Shown here piece by piece: positions 1 to 8,329 of a stretch of 40,937 bases of DNA (position 1 is its first letter; each line of letters opens with the position of its first letter). This stretch comes from Streptomyces misionensis (GTDB taxonomy: Bacteria; Actinomycetota; Actinomycetes; Streptomycetales; Streptomycetaceae), in the NCBI RefSeq assembly GCF_007896895.1, contig NZ_VOGW01000008.1, positions 18,842 to 59,778 on the forward strand, written 5' to 3'. A program made the position numbers and the translations under genes. Under the pieces are notes generated by a model that was given only the letters and a program-made list of their open reading frames with translations, did no database searches and had not been told where the DNA came from.

Positions 1-83
1 GTCCGGTGAGGATCACTTCCTCACCCCCCCCGGCGGGGACGCGGTCCCCGCCGGGCGGGGTGAGGAAGTGATCCTCACCGGAC
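1..83. repeat. Near-perfect 40-bp inverted repeat
   Basis: Arms 1-40 and 44-83 are reverse complements with one mismatch (position 56) around a 3-nt centre. The left arm starts GTCCGGTGAGGATCAC and the right arm ends with its complement. It lies downstream of the minus-strand dasD stop (266-268), so it could form a very long terminator-like hairpin, although there is no T-run. It may instead be a by-product of the neighbouring tandem repeat. Confidence 0.85.
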
Positions 84-237
84 TCGGGGCGAGGACAACG
101 GTCCCCACCGGACTGGAGGCGAGGAAGCGATCCCCACCGGACTCGGGGCGGAGACACGGTCCCCACCGGACTGGAGGCGAGGAAGCGATCCCCACCAAAC
201 TCGGGGCGGAGACACGGTCCCCACCGGACTGGAGGCG
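42..237. repeat. 58-bp tandem repeat, about 3.4 copies
   Basis: Units begin at about 43 (degenerate), 100, 158 and 216, the last truncated near 237. Each contains GGTCCCCACCGGACTGGAGG and, about 30 nt on, a diverged half-unit GATCCCCACCGGACTCGGGG, so the repeat is itself a diverged dimer of about 29 bp. Units 2 and 3 are almost identical. No spacers or reading frame of note; I see no gene in 1-265. Confidence 0.85.
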
Positions 238-265
238 GGGGTGCCCCGCCGGAACGGGGCGGGGC

Positions 266-1777
266 TCAGCCCGCGACGACGGCCTCGGCGGCCGCGACAC
301 CGCAGACGCGGGCCGCGCCGTAGGTGGCGATGTGCAGGGCGCCGCGCGGGGCGGCGCCGGGGAGGCCCATCTCGACGACAACGGTGTCGGGGCGGGCGGC
401 GAGCAGGGTGTCGAGGGCGGTGCGCATCCAGTCGTGGCGGTGTTCGTCGCGGACCACGGCGACGATCCGGCGGCCGGCGGCGGCGGCGAGGGCGAGGGCG
501 CCCGCGTCCGTGCCGGTGAAGGAGCCGTCGGTGCTGCCGGGCAGCAGCCGCCGCAGTTCGTCGGCGACGCCCCAGGGGGTCTGGTCGCCCACGGCGATGT
601 TGGGTTCGGGGTTGAACTGGGCCACGTACACGGGCGCGTCGACGGGGGCGGGTGCCCCGGAGCGGGTCACGCGCACCGCGCGGCGGGCCGCGGTCAGGCC
701 GATCTCCGGCGCCGGTTCGGTCTTCGCCGCGTCACCGCGTGCGCCGGCGGTCCAGCGGGCCAGCTCGCGCACCCGTGCGGCGGCGTCGGCGAGCCGCTCC
801 TCGGGCAGTTCGCCGGAGCGTACGGCGGCCACCAGCGCGTCGCGCAGGCGGAGCACGGTGCCCTCGTCGGACGGTCCGCCGCCCACGCAGATGGCGTCGG
901 CGCCGGCCGCGATGGCGAGCACCACGCCGTGCTCCATGCCGTAGGTGCCGGAGATGGCGTGCATGTCGATGCCGTCGGTGACGATCAGGCCCTGGTAGCC
1001 GAGTTCGCCGCGCAGCAGCTCGGTCAGGACGCGGGGGGACAGGGTGCCCGGGCGGTCGGGGTCCAGGGCCGGGACGAGGATGTGCGCGCTCATGATCGCC
1101 CGGGTGCCGGCGGCGATCGCCGCGCGGAACGGGGGCAGTTCGCGGGCGAACAGGGTCTCCGCGTCGACGTCGATGCGGGGCACGACGTGGTGGGAGTCGA
1201 CGTTGGTGTCGCCGTGGCCCGGGAAGTGCTTGGTGCAGGCGGCGACGCCGGTGGACTGGAGCCCCTCGACCCAGGCGGCGGTGTGCCGGGCGACCAGGTC
1301 GGTGTCGGCGCCGAAGGAGCGGACGCCGATGACGGGGTTGTCGGGGTTGGCGTTGACGTCGGCGGAGGGCGCCCAGTCGAAGTTGACGCCGCAGGCGGCG
1401 AGGCGGCGGCCCAGCTCGCGGGAGACGGCTCGGGTCAGGTCCGGGTCGTCGACGGCGCCGAGGGCGTGGTTGCCGGGGAGGGCAGAGCCGGTGCGCACGT
1501 CGAGGCGGGTGACGTCACCGCTCTCCTCGTCGATGGCGATCAGCAGATCGTCCCGCTCCGCGCGCAGCTGCGCGGTCAGCGCGGTGACCTGGGCCTCGTC
1601 GACGACGTTGCGGCCGAACAGCGCGATGGAGGCGAGGCCCTCCCCCAGGCGGCGGCGCACCCAGTCGGGCACGGTGGTGCCGGCGAACCCCGGTTGCAGC
1701 ACGGCGAGGGCGTCCCGGGTGAGGCTGTCGCCCGCGGCGGAGCCGCTGCCGGACCCAGTGGTGGCGAGTGTGGTCAT
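266..1777 (-). CDS. dasD: Glycoside hydrolase family 3 beta-N-acetylglucosaminidase (DasD-like)
   Basis: A 503-aa GH3 enzyme of the NagZ/beta-N-acetylglucosaminidase type. It carries the signature KHFPGHGDT followed by DSHH, which supplies the unusual His-Asp acid/base dyad of this subfamily, and a VTDGIDM segment with the likely nucleophile Asp. There is no signal peptide, so it probably acts in the cytoplasm, releasing N-acetylglucosamine from imported chitobiose or related oligomers. The ATG at 1775-1777 lies 7 bp after the dasC stop, so it is the last gene of the dasABC operon. This order matches the das locus of Streptomyces coelicolor as I remember it. The C-terminal part after about residue 350 is a less conserved accessory domain. 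Confidence 0.85.
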   Translation of the reverse strand: MTTLATTGSGSGSAAGDSLTRDALAVLQPGFAGTTVPDWVRRRLGEGLASIALFGRNVVDEAQVTALTAQLRAERDDLLIAIDEESGDVTRLDVRTGSALPGNHALGAVDDPDLTRAVSRELGRRLAACGVNFDWAPSADVNANPDNPVIGVRSFGADTDLVARHTAAWVEGLQSTGVAACTKHFPGHGDTNVDSHHVVPRIDVDAETLFARELPPFRAAIAAGTRAIMSAHILVPALDPDRPGTLSPRVLTELLRGELGYQGLIVTDGIDMHAISGTYGMEHGVVLAIAAGADAICVGGGPSDEGTVLRLRDALVAAVRSGELPEERLADAAARVRELARWTAGARGDAAKTEPAPEIGLTAARRAVRVTRSGAPAPVDAPVYVAQFNPEPNIAVGDQTPWGVADELRRLLPGSTDGSFTGTDAGALALAAAAGRRIVAVVRDEHRHDWMRTALDTLLAARPDTVVVEMGLPGAAPRGALHIATYGAARVCGVAAAEAVVAG

Positions 1778-1784
1778 GGGGGCG

Positions 1785-2615
1785 TCATCCCTTCACGGCG
1801 CCGTCGGTCAGACCGCTGACAGCCTTGCGTTGCAGGAAGATGAAGAGGATCAGGATGGGCAGCGCGAACAGGGACGAGGCGGCCATGGTGGCGCCCCAGT
1901 CGTCGCCGAAGGCGGTCTGGAACTGGGACAGCCACAGCGGCAGGGTCTGCTTCTCGATGTCCTTGTTGAGGATCAGGACCAGCGGGAACTCGTTCCAGGC
2001 GGTGATGAACCCGAACAGCGAGGTGGCCATCAGGCCGGGCGCGAGCAGCGGGAAGATCACCTTGCGGAAGGCCTGGAGGCGGGTGCAGCCGTCGACCATC
2101 GCCGACTCCTCCAGCTCCTTCGGCACGGCGGCGATGTAGCCGCGCAGCGTCAGGACGGTGAGGGGCAGCACCATCATCGCGTAGAAGACGGTGAGCGGGA
2201 CCAGGCTGTTCAGCATGTCGCCGTCGCGCACGATCATGTAGATGGCGATGATCATGACCTCCCAGGGGGCCATCTGCGCCAGCATGAACGTGATGACGAA
2301 CCCGCGCCGCCCCTTGAACCGCATCCGCGCGAGCGCGAACGAGGCGAACAGGGCGATGACGAGCGACAGCAGCACCGAACAGAGCGTCACGGTGACGGAG
2401 TTGACGACCAGCGTCCAGAAGTGGTCGGCGTGGACCGCCTTGTCGAAGTGGCCGAAGGTGACGTGCGTCGGGAACCAGACCGGGTTCTCGGTGATGATGT
2501 CGCCGGTCGGCTTGAAGGCCGTGGCGAACATCCAGTAGACGGGGAACACGAAGCCGACGAAGAGGACCACGGCGGTCGCGTTGGGCCAGATACGGCCGAA
2601 GAGCGAGCGCTTCAC
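1785..2615 (-). CDS. dasC: Chitobiose/GlcNAc ABC transporter inner-membrane permease DasC
   Basis: A 276-aa carbohydrate ABC permease of the MalG type with six predicted membrane segments and the cytoplasmic EAA loop (EESAMVDGCTRLQAFRKVIFP), which contacts the ATPase. The GTG start at 2613-2615 overlaps the dasB stop as GTGA, indicating translational coupling; this is preferred to the longer in-frame upstream reading, which is only the shadow of dasB. It pairs with DasB to form the membrane channel. No ATPase gene is present; in Streptomyces the shared ATPase MsiK normally energises this importer. Confidence 0.9.
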   Translation of the reverse strand: MKRSLFGRIWPNATAVVLFVGFVFPVYWMFATAFKPTGDIITENPVWFPTHVTFGHFDKAVHADHFWTLVVNSVTVTLCSVLLSLVIALFASFALARMRFKGRRGFVITFMLAQMAPWEVMIIAIYMIVRDGDMLNSLVPLTVFYAMMVLPLTVLTLRGYIAAVPKELEESAMVDGCTRLQAFRKVIFPLLAPGLMATSLFGFITAWNEFPLVLILNKDIEKQTLPLWLSQFQTAFGDDWGATMAASSLFALPILILFIFLQRKAVSGLTDGAVKG

Positions 2616-3610
2616 AGCTCGTCCTCCTCTTGCTTGAGCACCATGCGCAGGTAGTACGAGGTCATGACGAGCAGGACCAGGATGGTCAGGAAGGAGATCG
2701 CCGCGCCGACCCCGAAGTGCTGGTTGCCGACGCCCTCGACGTAGGCGTAGATCGGCAGGGTCTCGGTGAGCCGGTCGGGGCCACCCTCGTTCATGGCGAA
2801 GACCTGCGGGAACGCCTTGAAGACCCAGATGACCTCGAGGAAGGTCGTGGAGTAGAGGAAGGGCCGCAGGAAGGGCAGGGTCACGGAGGTGAAACTCTGC
2901 CAGGCGCCGGCGCCGTCCAGGGAGGCCGCCTCGTACAGCTCCTTGGGGATGGTGGTGGTGGCGGCGTACAGGTTGATCGCGACGAACGGGATCGACTGCC
3001 ACACGATGAGCACGACGATCACCGAGAACGTGGAGAACTGGCTGCCCATCCAGTTGTAGTCGGCCATCGAGTGCCAGCCCAGCTTGTCCAGGACCCAGTT
3101 GACGATGCCGAAGCGCTGGGCGAACAGCCACTGGTAGACGGTGGTGGCGGCGATGACGGGCATGGCCCAGGCGAGGACGAGTCCCACCAGGAGGGTGAGG
3201 CGCATCTTCTTGCCGAGGCGGGCCAGCAGCAGTCCGATCAATGTGCCGAGCACCATGATCAGGACGACGTTGGCGGCGGTGAAGAAGACCGAGCGCTCGA
3301 CGACCTTCCAGAAGTCCGAACCGGTCAGGACCTGCTGGTAGTTGTGGAAGCCGTTCCACTCGGTGAGGTGCTGGATCAGCTGCCGCGGGTTGAGGTTCTG
3401 GAACGACAGCATGCCGTTCTTGACCAGCGGCCAGCCCAGCAGGACCAGTGTGGCCACCAGCGCGGGCAGCAGGAGGAGATAGGGGGCGGCGGCGGCGCGG
3501 CCGGCCGCGGACCGGGAGGCGCCGGCCTCACCGCGCGGGGGCGCCGGCACCCGGGCCTTGCGGACAGCGGGCTCCCCGGCCGTGTCCGTGCCTTCGGTCT
3601 GCACTGACAT
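2612..3610 (-). CDS. dasB: Chitobiose/GlcNAc ABC transporter permease DasB
   Basis: A 332-aa MalF-type sugar permease. The first about 40 residues are a Pro/Ala/Arg-rich cytoplasmic tail, followed by a first membrane helix (PYLLLLPALVATLVLLGWPL) and five more, with an EAA-type loop (ELYEAASLDGAGAWQSFTSV). It forms a heterodimer with DasC. The 111-bp gap from dasA holds a hairpin (3688-3714) that probably lowers permease expression relative to the binding protein, as is common in sugar ABC operons. Confidence 0.9.
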   Translation of the reverse strand: MSVQTEGTDTAGEPAVRKARVPAPPRGEAGASRSAAGRAAAAPYLLLLPALVATLVLLGWPLVKNGMLSFQNLNPRQLIQHLTEWNGFHNYQQVLTGSDFWKVVERSVFFTAANVVLIMVLGTLIGLLLARLGKKMRLTLLVGLVLAWAMPVIAATTVYQWLFAQRFGIVNWVLDKLGWHSMADYNWMGSQFSTFSVIVVLIVWQSIPFVAINLYAATTTIPKELYEAASLDGAGAWQSFTSVTLPFLRPFLYSTTFLEVIWVFKAFPQVFAMNEGGPDRLTETLPIYAYVEGVGNQHFGVGAAISFLTILVLLVMTSYYLRMVLKQEEDEL

Positions 3611-3687
3611 GAGTCGTCATCTCTTCCGTGGCCGTACGCATTCGTGTGCCCTGCGGGCGCCAGGGGAACGCGCACGGCGCAGGTGAG

Positions 3688-3714
3688 CCGGGGGCGTCGC
3701 GGTGACGCCCCCGG
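3688..3714 (-). terminator. Hairpin between dasA and dasB (attenuator or mRNA stabiliser)
   Basis: Perfect 11-bp arms CCGGGGGCGTC (3688-3698) and GACGCCCCCGG (3704-3714) with a 5-nt loop, just after the dasA stop. No T-run follows, so partial termination or 3-prime-end protection of dasA mRNA is more likely than full termination. Confidence 0.65.
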
Positions 3715-3721
3715 CGTGGGA

Positions 3722-4999
3722 CTAGTTCTGCTGAGCCAGACGCTCGTTGATCTGACCCTCGACGTCCTTGGCGGCGGCGGCCGGGGACTTACCGTTCAGC
3801 ACGGCGGTCATGTACGACTTGATGGGGTTCGGGGTGTTCTCCACCGCGGCCCACTCGGGGATCAGCGGGGTGGTGCCGCCGACCGCGGCGCCCGGGGCCG
3901 CGGCTTCTGCGGCGCCGTTGCCCTTGAGGTTGCTCTCCAGGGACTCCTTGTTCGGGATGACGCCGCTGAGCTTGGCCAGCTCACCCTCGTACTGGTCGGA
4001 CAGGGCGACCTTCAGGAACTCCTTGGCCAGGGACTGCTTCTTGCTGTTCTGGGCGACGGCGAGGTTGGAGCCGCCGAGGAAGACGCCCTCGGGCTTGTCC
4101 GCGGTGGCACCCGGGATGGTGAAGTAGCCGAGGTCCTTCTCGATGGACTTGTTGGCCTGGACGGCGGTGGCGGCCTCCCAGCCCATGCCGATGAAGGCAC
4201 CGGTCTTGCCCTTGGCGAAGACGGTCGCCTGCTGCGGGGTGGCCTCGTCCTTGTCCTTGGGGGCCTTGGAGTAGGAGGCGTACTTCTTGTAGATCTCCAT
4301 GGCCGCGCTCACCTTGGGGTCGGCGAGGTTGGAGACATACTTGTCGCCCTGCTTCTTCACCAGGTCGCCGCCCTGGCCGACGATGAGGCCGTCCAGGAAG
4401 TACCAGTTCTGGCCGGGCAGGTAGATCGGCTCGGCGTCCGTCTTCTTGCCGATGGTGTCCAGGTCCTTGAAGAACTCGTCACGGGTCTTCGGGGTGGACG
4501 TGATGCCGGCCTGGGCCCAGATCTTCTTGTTGTAGATGACGACGCGGTTGGCGAAGTACCAGGGGGCGGCGTACTGCTTGCCGTCGAAGACGGAGGACTG
4601 GGAGACGGAGGCGGTCCAGTCGGCGCCGACGGCCTTCTTGACGTCGCTGAGGTCGGCGAGGCCGCCGGTGGACGCGTAGGCGGGGGTCTGGGTGTTGCCG
4701 ACCTCCAGGACGTCCGGCGGGTTGTCCTCCGAGAGGGCGGTGGTGATCTTCTGCTGGATCCCGTCCCACTTCTGGATCTCGAACTTCACCTTCGCGCCGG
4801 TCTTCTTCTCGAAGGCGGCCTGGACGTCCTTGGTCCACTGCGCCGGCGCGGAGCCGTCCATCGTCCAGACGGTCAGCGTCTGGCCCTTCCAGCTGTCCGG
4901 ACCCGCGTCCTTGCTGTCGTCGCTCTTGCTCCCGCCGCACGCCGCAACGGAGACCATCATGCCCGCGATCACTATCGCGGCTGCGAGCTTGCGCTTCAC
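3722..4999 (-). CDS. dasA: Chitobiose/GlcNAc-binding lipoprotein DasA
   Basis: A 425-aa extracellular solute-binding protein (family 1, sugar type). The N-terminus (MKRKLAAAIVIAGMMVSVAACGG) is a lipoprotein signal peptide with lipobox VAAC, so the mature protein begins at Cys21 and is anchored outside the membrane. The mature part has the usual two-lobe features (TVWTMDGS near the start, a C-terminal VEGQINERLAQ). It captures chitobiose or GlcNAc oligomers for DasBC. It faces dasR across a 325-bp region containing three dre-like sites, so it is a likely direct DasR target. Codon use and start context are normal. Confidence 0.92.
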   Translation of the reverse strand: MKRKLAAAIVIAGMMVSVAACGGSKSDDSKDAGPDSWKGQTLTVWTMDGSAPAQWTKDVQAAFEKKTGAKVKFEIQKWDGIQQKITTALSEDNPPDVLEVGNTQTPAYASTGGLADLSDVKKAVGADWTASVSQSSVFDGKQYAAPWYFANRVVIYNKKIWAQAGITSTPKTRDEFFKDLDTIGKKTDAEPIYLPGQNWYFLDGLIVGQGGDLVKKQGDKYVSNLADPKVSAAMEIYKKYASYSKAPKDKDEATPQQATVFAKGKTGAFIGMGWEAATAVQANKSIEKDLGYFTIPGATADKPEGVFLGGSNLAVAQNSKKQSLAKEFLKVALSDQYEGELAKLSGVIPNKESLESNLKGNGAAEAAAPGAAVGGTTPLIPEWAAVENTPNPIKSYMTAVLNGKSPAAAAKDVEGQINERLAQQN

Positions 5000-5092
5000 G
5001 CCACCCTCCTCAGGGATGCCACTAACCCCCCACGCCCTCGGCGGTGACCTGCGTACGACGCTGTTGCACGTAGGGCTCGGGACCTGGCCACT

Positions 5093-5108
5093 AATGGTGT
5101 AGACCAGT
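5093..5108. promoter_or_regulatory. DasR operator (dre) 1
   Basis: AATGGTGTAGACCAGT matches the 16-bp dre consensus I know (ACTGGTCTAGACCAGT) at 14 of 16 positions and is a near-palindrome. It lies about 94 bp upstream of the dasA start. Confidence 0.85.
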
Positions 5109-5117
5109 ACGGTGGAG

Positions 5118-5133
5118 CTTGGCCTAGACCTTT
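5118..5133. promoter_or_regulatory. DasR operator (dre) 2, weaker
   Basis: CTTGGCCTAGACCTTT keeps the core (TGG-CTAGACC) and matches 11 of 16 consensus positions. It is centred 25 bp from dre 1, so cooperative binding to one face of the region is possible. Confidence 0.6.
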
Positions 5134-5256
5134 CGGGGTGTCAAGGGTGGTCCCAGCGGCGGATGGAGGCCGTTACGAGAAAGTCACCGGAGTGCTTTCG
5201 TCCGCTTCCACGTCCGGGCCCGCGTCCGCATCGGTCCCTTTCGCCCGGCCCGTTCT

Positions 5257-5272
5257 TTTGGACTAGACCATA
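5257..5272. promoter_or_regulatory. DasR operator (dre) 3, before dasR
   Basis: TTTGGACTAGACCATA matches 11 of 16 positions, with an intact CTAGACCA core. It ends 52 bp before the dasR ATG, a position suited to autoregulation. Confidence 0.6.
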
Positions 5273-5324
5273 GGGCACTTGGTCGCTATAACGGGAGCCC
5301 ATCGACACAGCCGGGAAGGCAGGC

Positions 5325-6110
5325 ATGACCACCGACGTCAGCAGCGGCCAGCCGCGCGGGGGGCCGGCCGGCCGCAGCGCGCGCGTGCCGAAGTACTACC
5401 GGATCAAACAGCAGCTGCTCGCCATGACCGAGGCGTTGCAGCCCGGTTGCGCGGTACCGGCGGAACGGCTGCTCGCCGTACGGTTCGACACGTCCCGGAC
5501 CACCGTGCGCCAGGCGCTCCAGGAGCTGGTCGGCGAGGGACGGCTGGACCGGATCCAGGGCAAGGGCACCTTCGTGGCGCAGCCGAAGCTGTACCGCACC
5601 CTCCAACTGACCTCCCACACCGAGGACATGCGGGCACAGGGGCTGGCACCGGCGTCGCAGGTCCTCGACGTCGGCGAGGTGCCGGCGGACGCGCGGCTGG
5701 CGGAACTGCTGGGCACGGCGGTCGGGGAGCCCGTGCTGCGGATCGAGCGGCTGCGGCTGGCGAGCGGGGAGCCGATGGCGATCGAGACCACGCATCTGTC
5801 GGCCCTGCGGTTCCCCGGGCTGCGCGGGGTGCTGGATTCCTGCCCCTCGCTGTACACCGCGCTCGCGGAGGTCTACGGGGTGCGGCTGTCGTCGGCCGAC
5901 GAGACGATCGAGACGTCCTTGTCGACGCCCCGGGAGGCGGAGCTGCTGGCGACGGACGTGGGACTGCCGATGCTGCTGCTGTCGCGGCACTCGCGGGACG
6001 CGGAGGGTTCGCCGGTGGAGTGGGTGCGGGCGGTCTACCGGGGGTCGCGGTACAAGTTCGTGGCCACCCTGCGCCGGCCCCCGCTGGCGACGCCCGCGCG
6101 CCGGGAGTAG
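5325..6110 (+). CDS. dasR: GntR-family GlcNAc-responsive regulator DasR
   Basis: A 261-aa GntR/HutC regulator. The N-terminal winged helix (about 24-92) contains the signature [20 protein letters not shown] and the wing [13 protein letters not shown]. The C-terminal effector domain (about 100-250) is of the UTRA type, with MAIETTHLS and [17 protein letters not shown], and in known DasR senses GlcNAc-6-phosphate or GlcN-6-phosphate. The ATG follows GGGAAGGCAG at good spacing. DasR represses the das/nag and chitinase regulons and also controls antibiotic clusters in Streptomyces. Here the cluster starts immediately downstream in convergent orientation. Confidence 0.92.
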   Translation: MTTDVSSGQPRGGPAGRSARVPKYYRIKQQLLAMTEALQPGCAVPAERLLAVRFDTSRTTVRQALQELVGEGRLDRIQGKGTFVAQPKLYRTLQLTSHTEDMRAQGLAPASQVLDVGEVPADARLAELLGTAVGEPVLRIERLRLASGEPMAIETTHLSALRFPGLRGVLDSCPSLYTALAEVYGVRLSSADETIETSLSTPREAELLATDVGLPMLLLSRHSRDAEGSPVEWVRAVYRGSRYKFVATLRRPPLATPARRE

Positions 6111-6145
6111 GGCCTCTCGTTCGGGTCGGGCCGGGCCCGCGGGAC

Positions 6146-6200
6146 CGGGCGGGCCCGGGAGCGGCGGCCCCGGCCGGCCGCCGCGCCGCTCCCCCGCCCG
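6146..6200. terminator. GC-rich imperfect hairpin between convergent dasR and prpD-like gene
   Basis: The left arm near 6146-6166 (CGGGCGGG...GAGCGGCG) pairs with 6184-6200 (CGCCGCTCCCCCGCCCG), with a small bulge. It lies between two convergent stop codons (6110 and 6256), so it may terminate both. This stretch also marks the apparent left border of the biosynthetic cluster. Confidence 0.45.
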
Positions 6201-6255
6201 TGCCGTGCGGTGGCCGATCGCGGTGACCGGCCGCGGTGACCGGTCGTGTCGCCGG

Positions 6256-7824
6256 TCAGTCCAGGAACGCCGTCTCGATCCACCGCCGTACCGCCCGCGG
6301 GCGCATCCGGTGGAGGCGGTCCACCGTGTCGGCGACCTCCTGGGGGCCGCCCACCGCCAGGAACTTCTCGCGGACCAGGTCGGTGTGGTGGGCGCGGGTC
6401 TCGGGGCCGGCGGCGCCGACCGGGATCAGGCGGGTGCGGGAGATGACGCGGCCGTCGGTGAGCCGGACGGTGACACGGGCGCCGGTGGCCTTGGTGGAGC
6501 GGGAGAAGTCGCGGTCGTCGGCCTGTGCCGCGCCCACCAGGTCCACGAGTTCGTCGCCGCCGAAGCCGCGCAGCCACGGCACCGCCAGGTCGCCCGCCTC
6601 GCGCACCGCCTCGCCGAACGGGGCGTCGGACAGGAAGAGTTCACGGGTCATCTCGGTGTCGTGCTCCAGCCGGATCCGCTTGGCCAGGGCCCAGCGGTCG
6701 AGGTCGTCCACGTGCGGGGAGGAGAAGTCGTCCACCGAGAACTCGCCGGTGAGCAGGGTGGTGGCCACGGGGTAGGGGACGTCGAGGACCAGCGCGCCCA
6801 GCGGGGAGCCGGGGCCGGTGACGTAGCGGGCGGCCCGCTCCCCCGCGAACAGGGTGTAGAGGGACGCCTCCACGACGACCTCGGCCACGTCCCGCGGTCG
6901 CAGCGGACCCAGTTCGCGGTGGATCTCGGCGGCGCAGTCCACGGCCGCGTCGATGCCGGGTCCGCCGGGGTGCATCTTGAAGGAGAGGGTGTCGGTGTGC
7001 CAGCGGCTGCCGAGGCCCTTGGCGACCGCCTGCGGCAGCGGCACGGTGGCGAAGCGGGCGAGGAAGCCGTCGCTGTGCTCCATGATGTCGGGCGCGCCGC
7101 GCAGCCCCGCGTACGCCGCGTCGCAGGCGTCCATCGCGGTGCGCACCGGGGTGAAGGTGTTGAACAGCCGGGCGTCGCTGGCCAGGAAGGCGCGCATCAG
7201 CGGCCAGTTGGGCATGGCGAAGGCCAGTCCGAAGGCGTTCTCGTACAGGCTCGCCGGGGCCCGGTCGCAGTGCAGCCGGCCGGCGACCGCGCCGGCCAGG
7301 TGGGTGTGCACGGCGCTCTGGCCGCGCAGCGGGCCGAGGGTCGCGGAGGCGGTGATGCGGGCCGCGCACTCGTTGGCCACGACCACCGAGGTCAGCAGGG
7401 ACAGGCCGTCCAGGCGGCGGGCGTAGGCGAAGGCGAGCGGGACGGCGACGGTGGAGTTGGACAGGTGTCCGGCGTACGCGGTGTCGTCCAGGTTGAGCCA
7501 GGAGCCGAGCGCGGCGAAGACGCCGGCGGCCTGGCGGGGGTCGCGCTGCATGGGGTGCCCGAAGGCGGCCACCAGCTTGCGGCCGAGGGGGTGCTGGAGT
7601 CCGGCGCGGATGGAGGCGATCTGCGACAGCACCTGGCTCGCGGCGAGCTTGAGCACCCGGCACGGGATGGCCTGCGGTCGCAAGGTGGCGGCCCAGTGGG
7701 AGAGTTCGCGCAGCGGGGTGTCCGCGCCGGTGGGGCGGTGGGCGGCCCGGGACGGGGCCTGGGCCTGTTCGGCCCAGTCGGCGCACAGCGCCCGGGCGAC
7801 GCTCTCCGCGAGGACGGCGGTCAT
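6256..7824 (-). CDS. MmgE/PrpD-family dehydratase (VlmK-like)
   Basis: A 522-aa member of the MmgE/PrpD superfamily (2-methylcitrate dehydratase, cis-aconitate decarboxylase). Family features include the long helical N-terminal domain (residues 1 to about 270) and the smaller domain with WHTDTLSFKMHPGGPGIDAA. The ATG at 7822-7824 is chosen because GGAAGG precedes it; an upstream extension of 12 residues is possible but has no ribosome site. In valanimycin biosynthesis VlmK is of this family and, with the kinase VlmJ, eliminates the serine-derived hydroxyl of valanimycin hydrate. The kinase homologue lies two genes upstream in the same operon, which makes the same role here likely. A primary-metabolic PrpD is the alternative but does not fit the context. 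Confidence 0.75.
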   Translation of the reverse strand: MTAVLAESVARALCADWAEQAQAPSRAAHRPTGADTPLRELSHWAATLRPQAIPCRVLKLAASQVLSQIASIRAGLQHPLGRKLVAAFGHPMQRDPRQAAGVFAALGSWLNLDDTAYAGHLSNSTVAVPLAFAYARRLDGLSLLTSVVVANECAARITASATLGPLRGQSAVHTHLAGAVAGRLHCDRAPASLYENAFGLAFAMPNWPLMRAFLASDARLFNTFTPVRTAMDACDAAYAGLRGAPDIMEHSDGFLARFATVPLPQAVAKGLGSRWHTDTLSFKMHPGGPGIDAAVDCAAEIHRELGPLRPRDVAEVVVEASLYTLFAGERAARYVTGPGSPLGALVLDVPYPVATTLLTGEFSVDDFSSPHVDDLDRWALAKRIRLEHDTEMTRELFLSDAPFGEAVREAGDLAVPWLRGFGGDELVDLVGAAQADDRDFSRSTKATGARVTVRLTDGRVISRTRLIPVGAAGPETRAHHTDLVREKFLAVGGPQEVADTVDRLHRMRPRAVRRWIETAFLD

Positions 7825-7909
7825 GGCGGGTACCTTCCGTGCGTGCGTCGAGGGGAACACGACGGCGGGAGCACCGGTGGGCCCGGTGCTCCCGCGGGGT
7901 GGTGCGGTG

Positions 7910-8278
7910 TTACGCGGCCGGGACCTTGTCCAGGAAGCCGTAGACGGCCTTGATCTTGCCGGCCTCGTCGGTGACGAGGACGTCGAAGCCGATGGCGATC
8001 GGCTCGGCGCCCGGCTCGGTCACCAGGCCCCACTGGAAGCGGGCCTGGTTGTGGTGGGCGTCGACGGTGCCGTGCAGCTCGAAGGAGAGGCCCTTGAACT
8101 GGTCACGGGCGCCGGCCACCACGGCCGCGAAACCCTCGTGACCCTCGACCGCGGCCAGCGGGTCGATGTACGGGGCGTCGGCGGTGAACAGCTCGGCGAT
8201 GGCCGTGGCGCGCTTCTCGGCGTCCGCCTCGTTCCAGATGTCGAGGTAGCGGGTGACGGTGGTGGTCAGGTCGCTCAT
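7910..8278 (-). CDS. NTF2-like/SnoaL-type small protein
   Basis: A 122-aa NTF2-fold protein of the ketosteroid isomerase-like group: helix-rich start (YLDIWNEADAEKRATAIAELF), then the typical YIDPLAAVEGHEGFAAVV and beta strands ending in AVYGFLDKVPAA. Members bind small hydrophobic ligands; some isomerise or cyclise, others have no known activity. The start follows AAGGAG. It lies between the kinase-like and PrpD-like genes, so it may help handle the dehydrated azoxy intermediate, for example by isomerisation. I do not recall a required protein of this family in the valanimycin pathway, so a substrate is not assigned. Confidence 0.8.
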   Translation of the reverse strand: MSDLTTTVTRYLDIWNEADAEKRATAIAELFTADAPYIDPLAAVEGHEGFAAVVAGARDQFKGLSFELHGTVDAHHNQARFQWGLVTEPGAEPIAIGFDVLVTDEAGKIKAVYGFLDKVPAA

Positions 8279-8329
8279 GCGGGCGATCTCCTTTTTGGTG
8301 GTGCTTCTTCGGTTCTTCGGACAGGTGGT

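Larger units (their letters stand above)
5000..5324. promoter_or_regulatory. Divergent dasA/dasR control region
   Basis: A 325-bp gene-free region between divergent dasA and dasR. It holds three dre-like operators (5093-5108, 5118-5133, 5257-5272): two on the dasA side, one about 50 bp before dasR. I did not identify convincing -10/-35 elements and see no small gene here. Confidence 0.8.

Noticed and set aside
42..237. CRISPR array
   Set aside because: The repeats are contiguous 58-bp units without unique spacers, and no cas gene is near.
68..1819. 583-codon plus-strand frame through the repeats and dasD
   Set aside because: It is antisense to the GH3 gene and its translation is repetitive Gly/Val/Ala; no motif or ribosome site.
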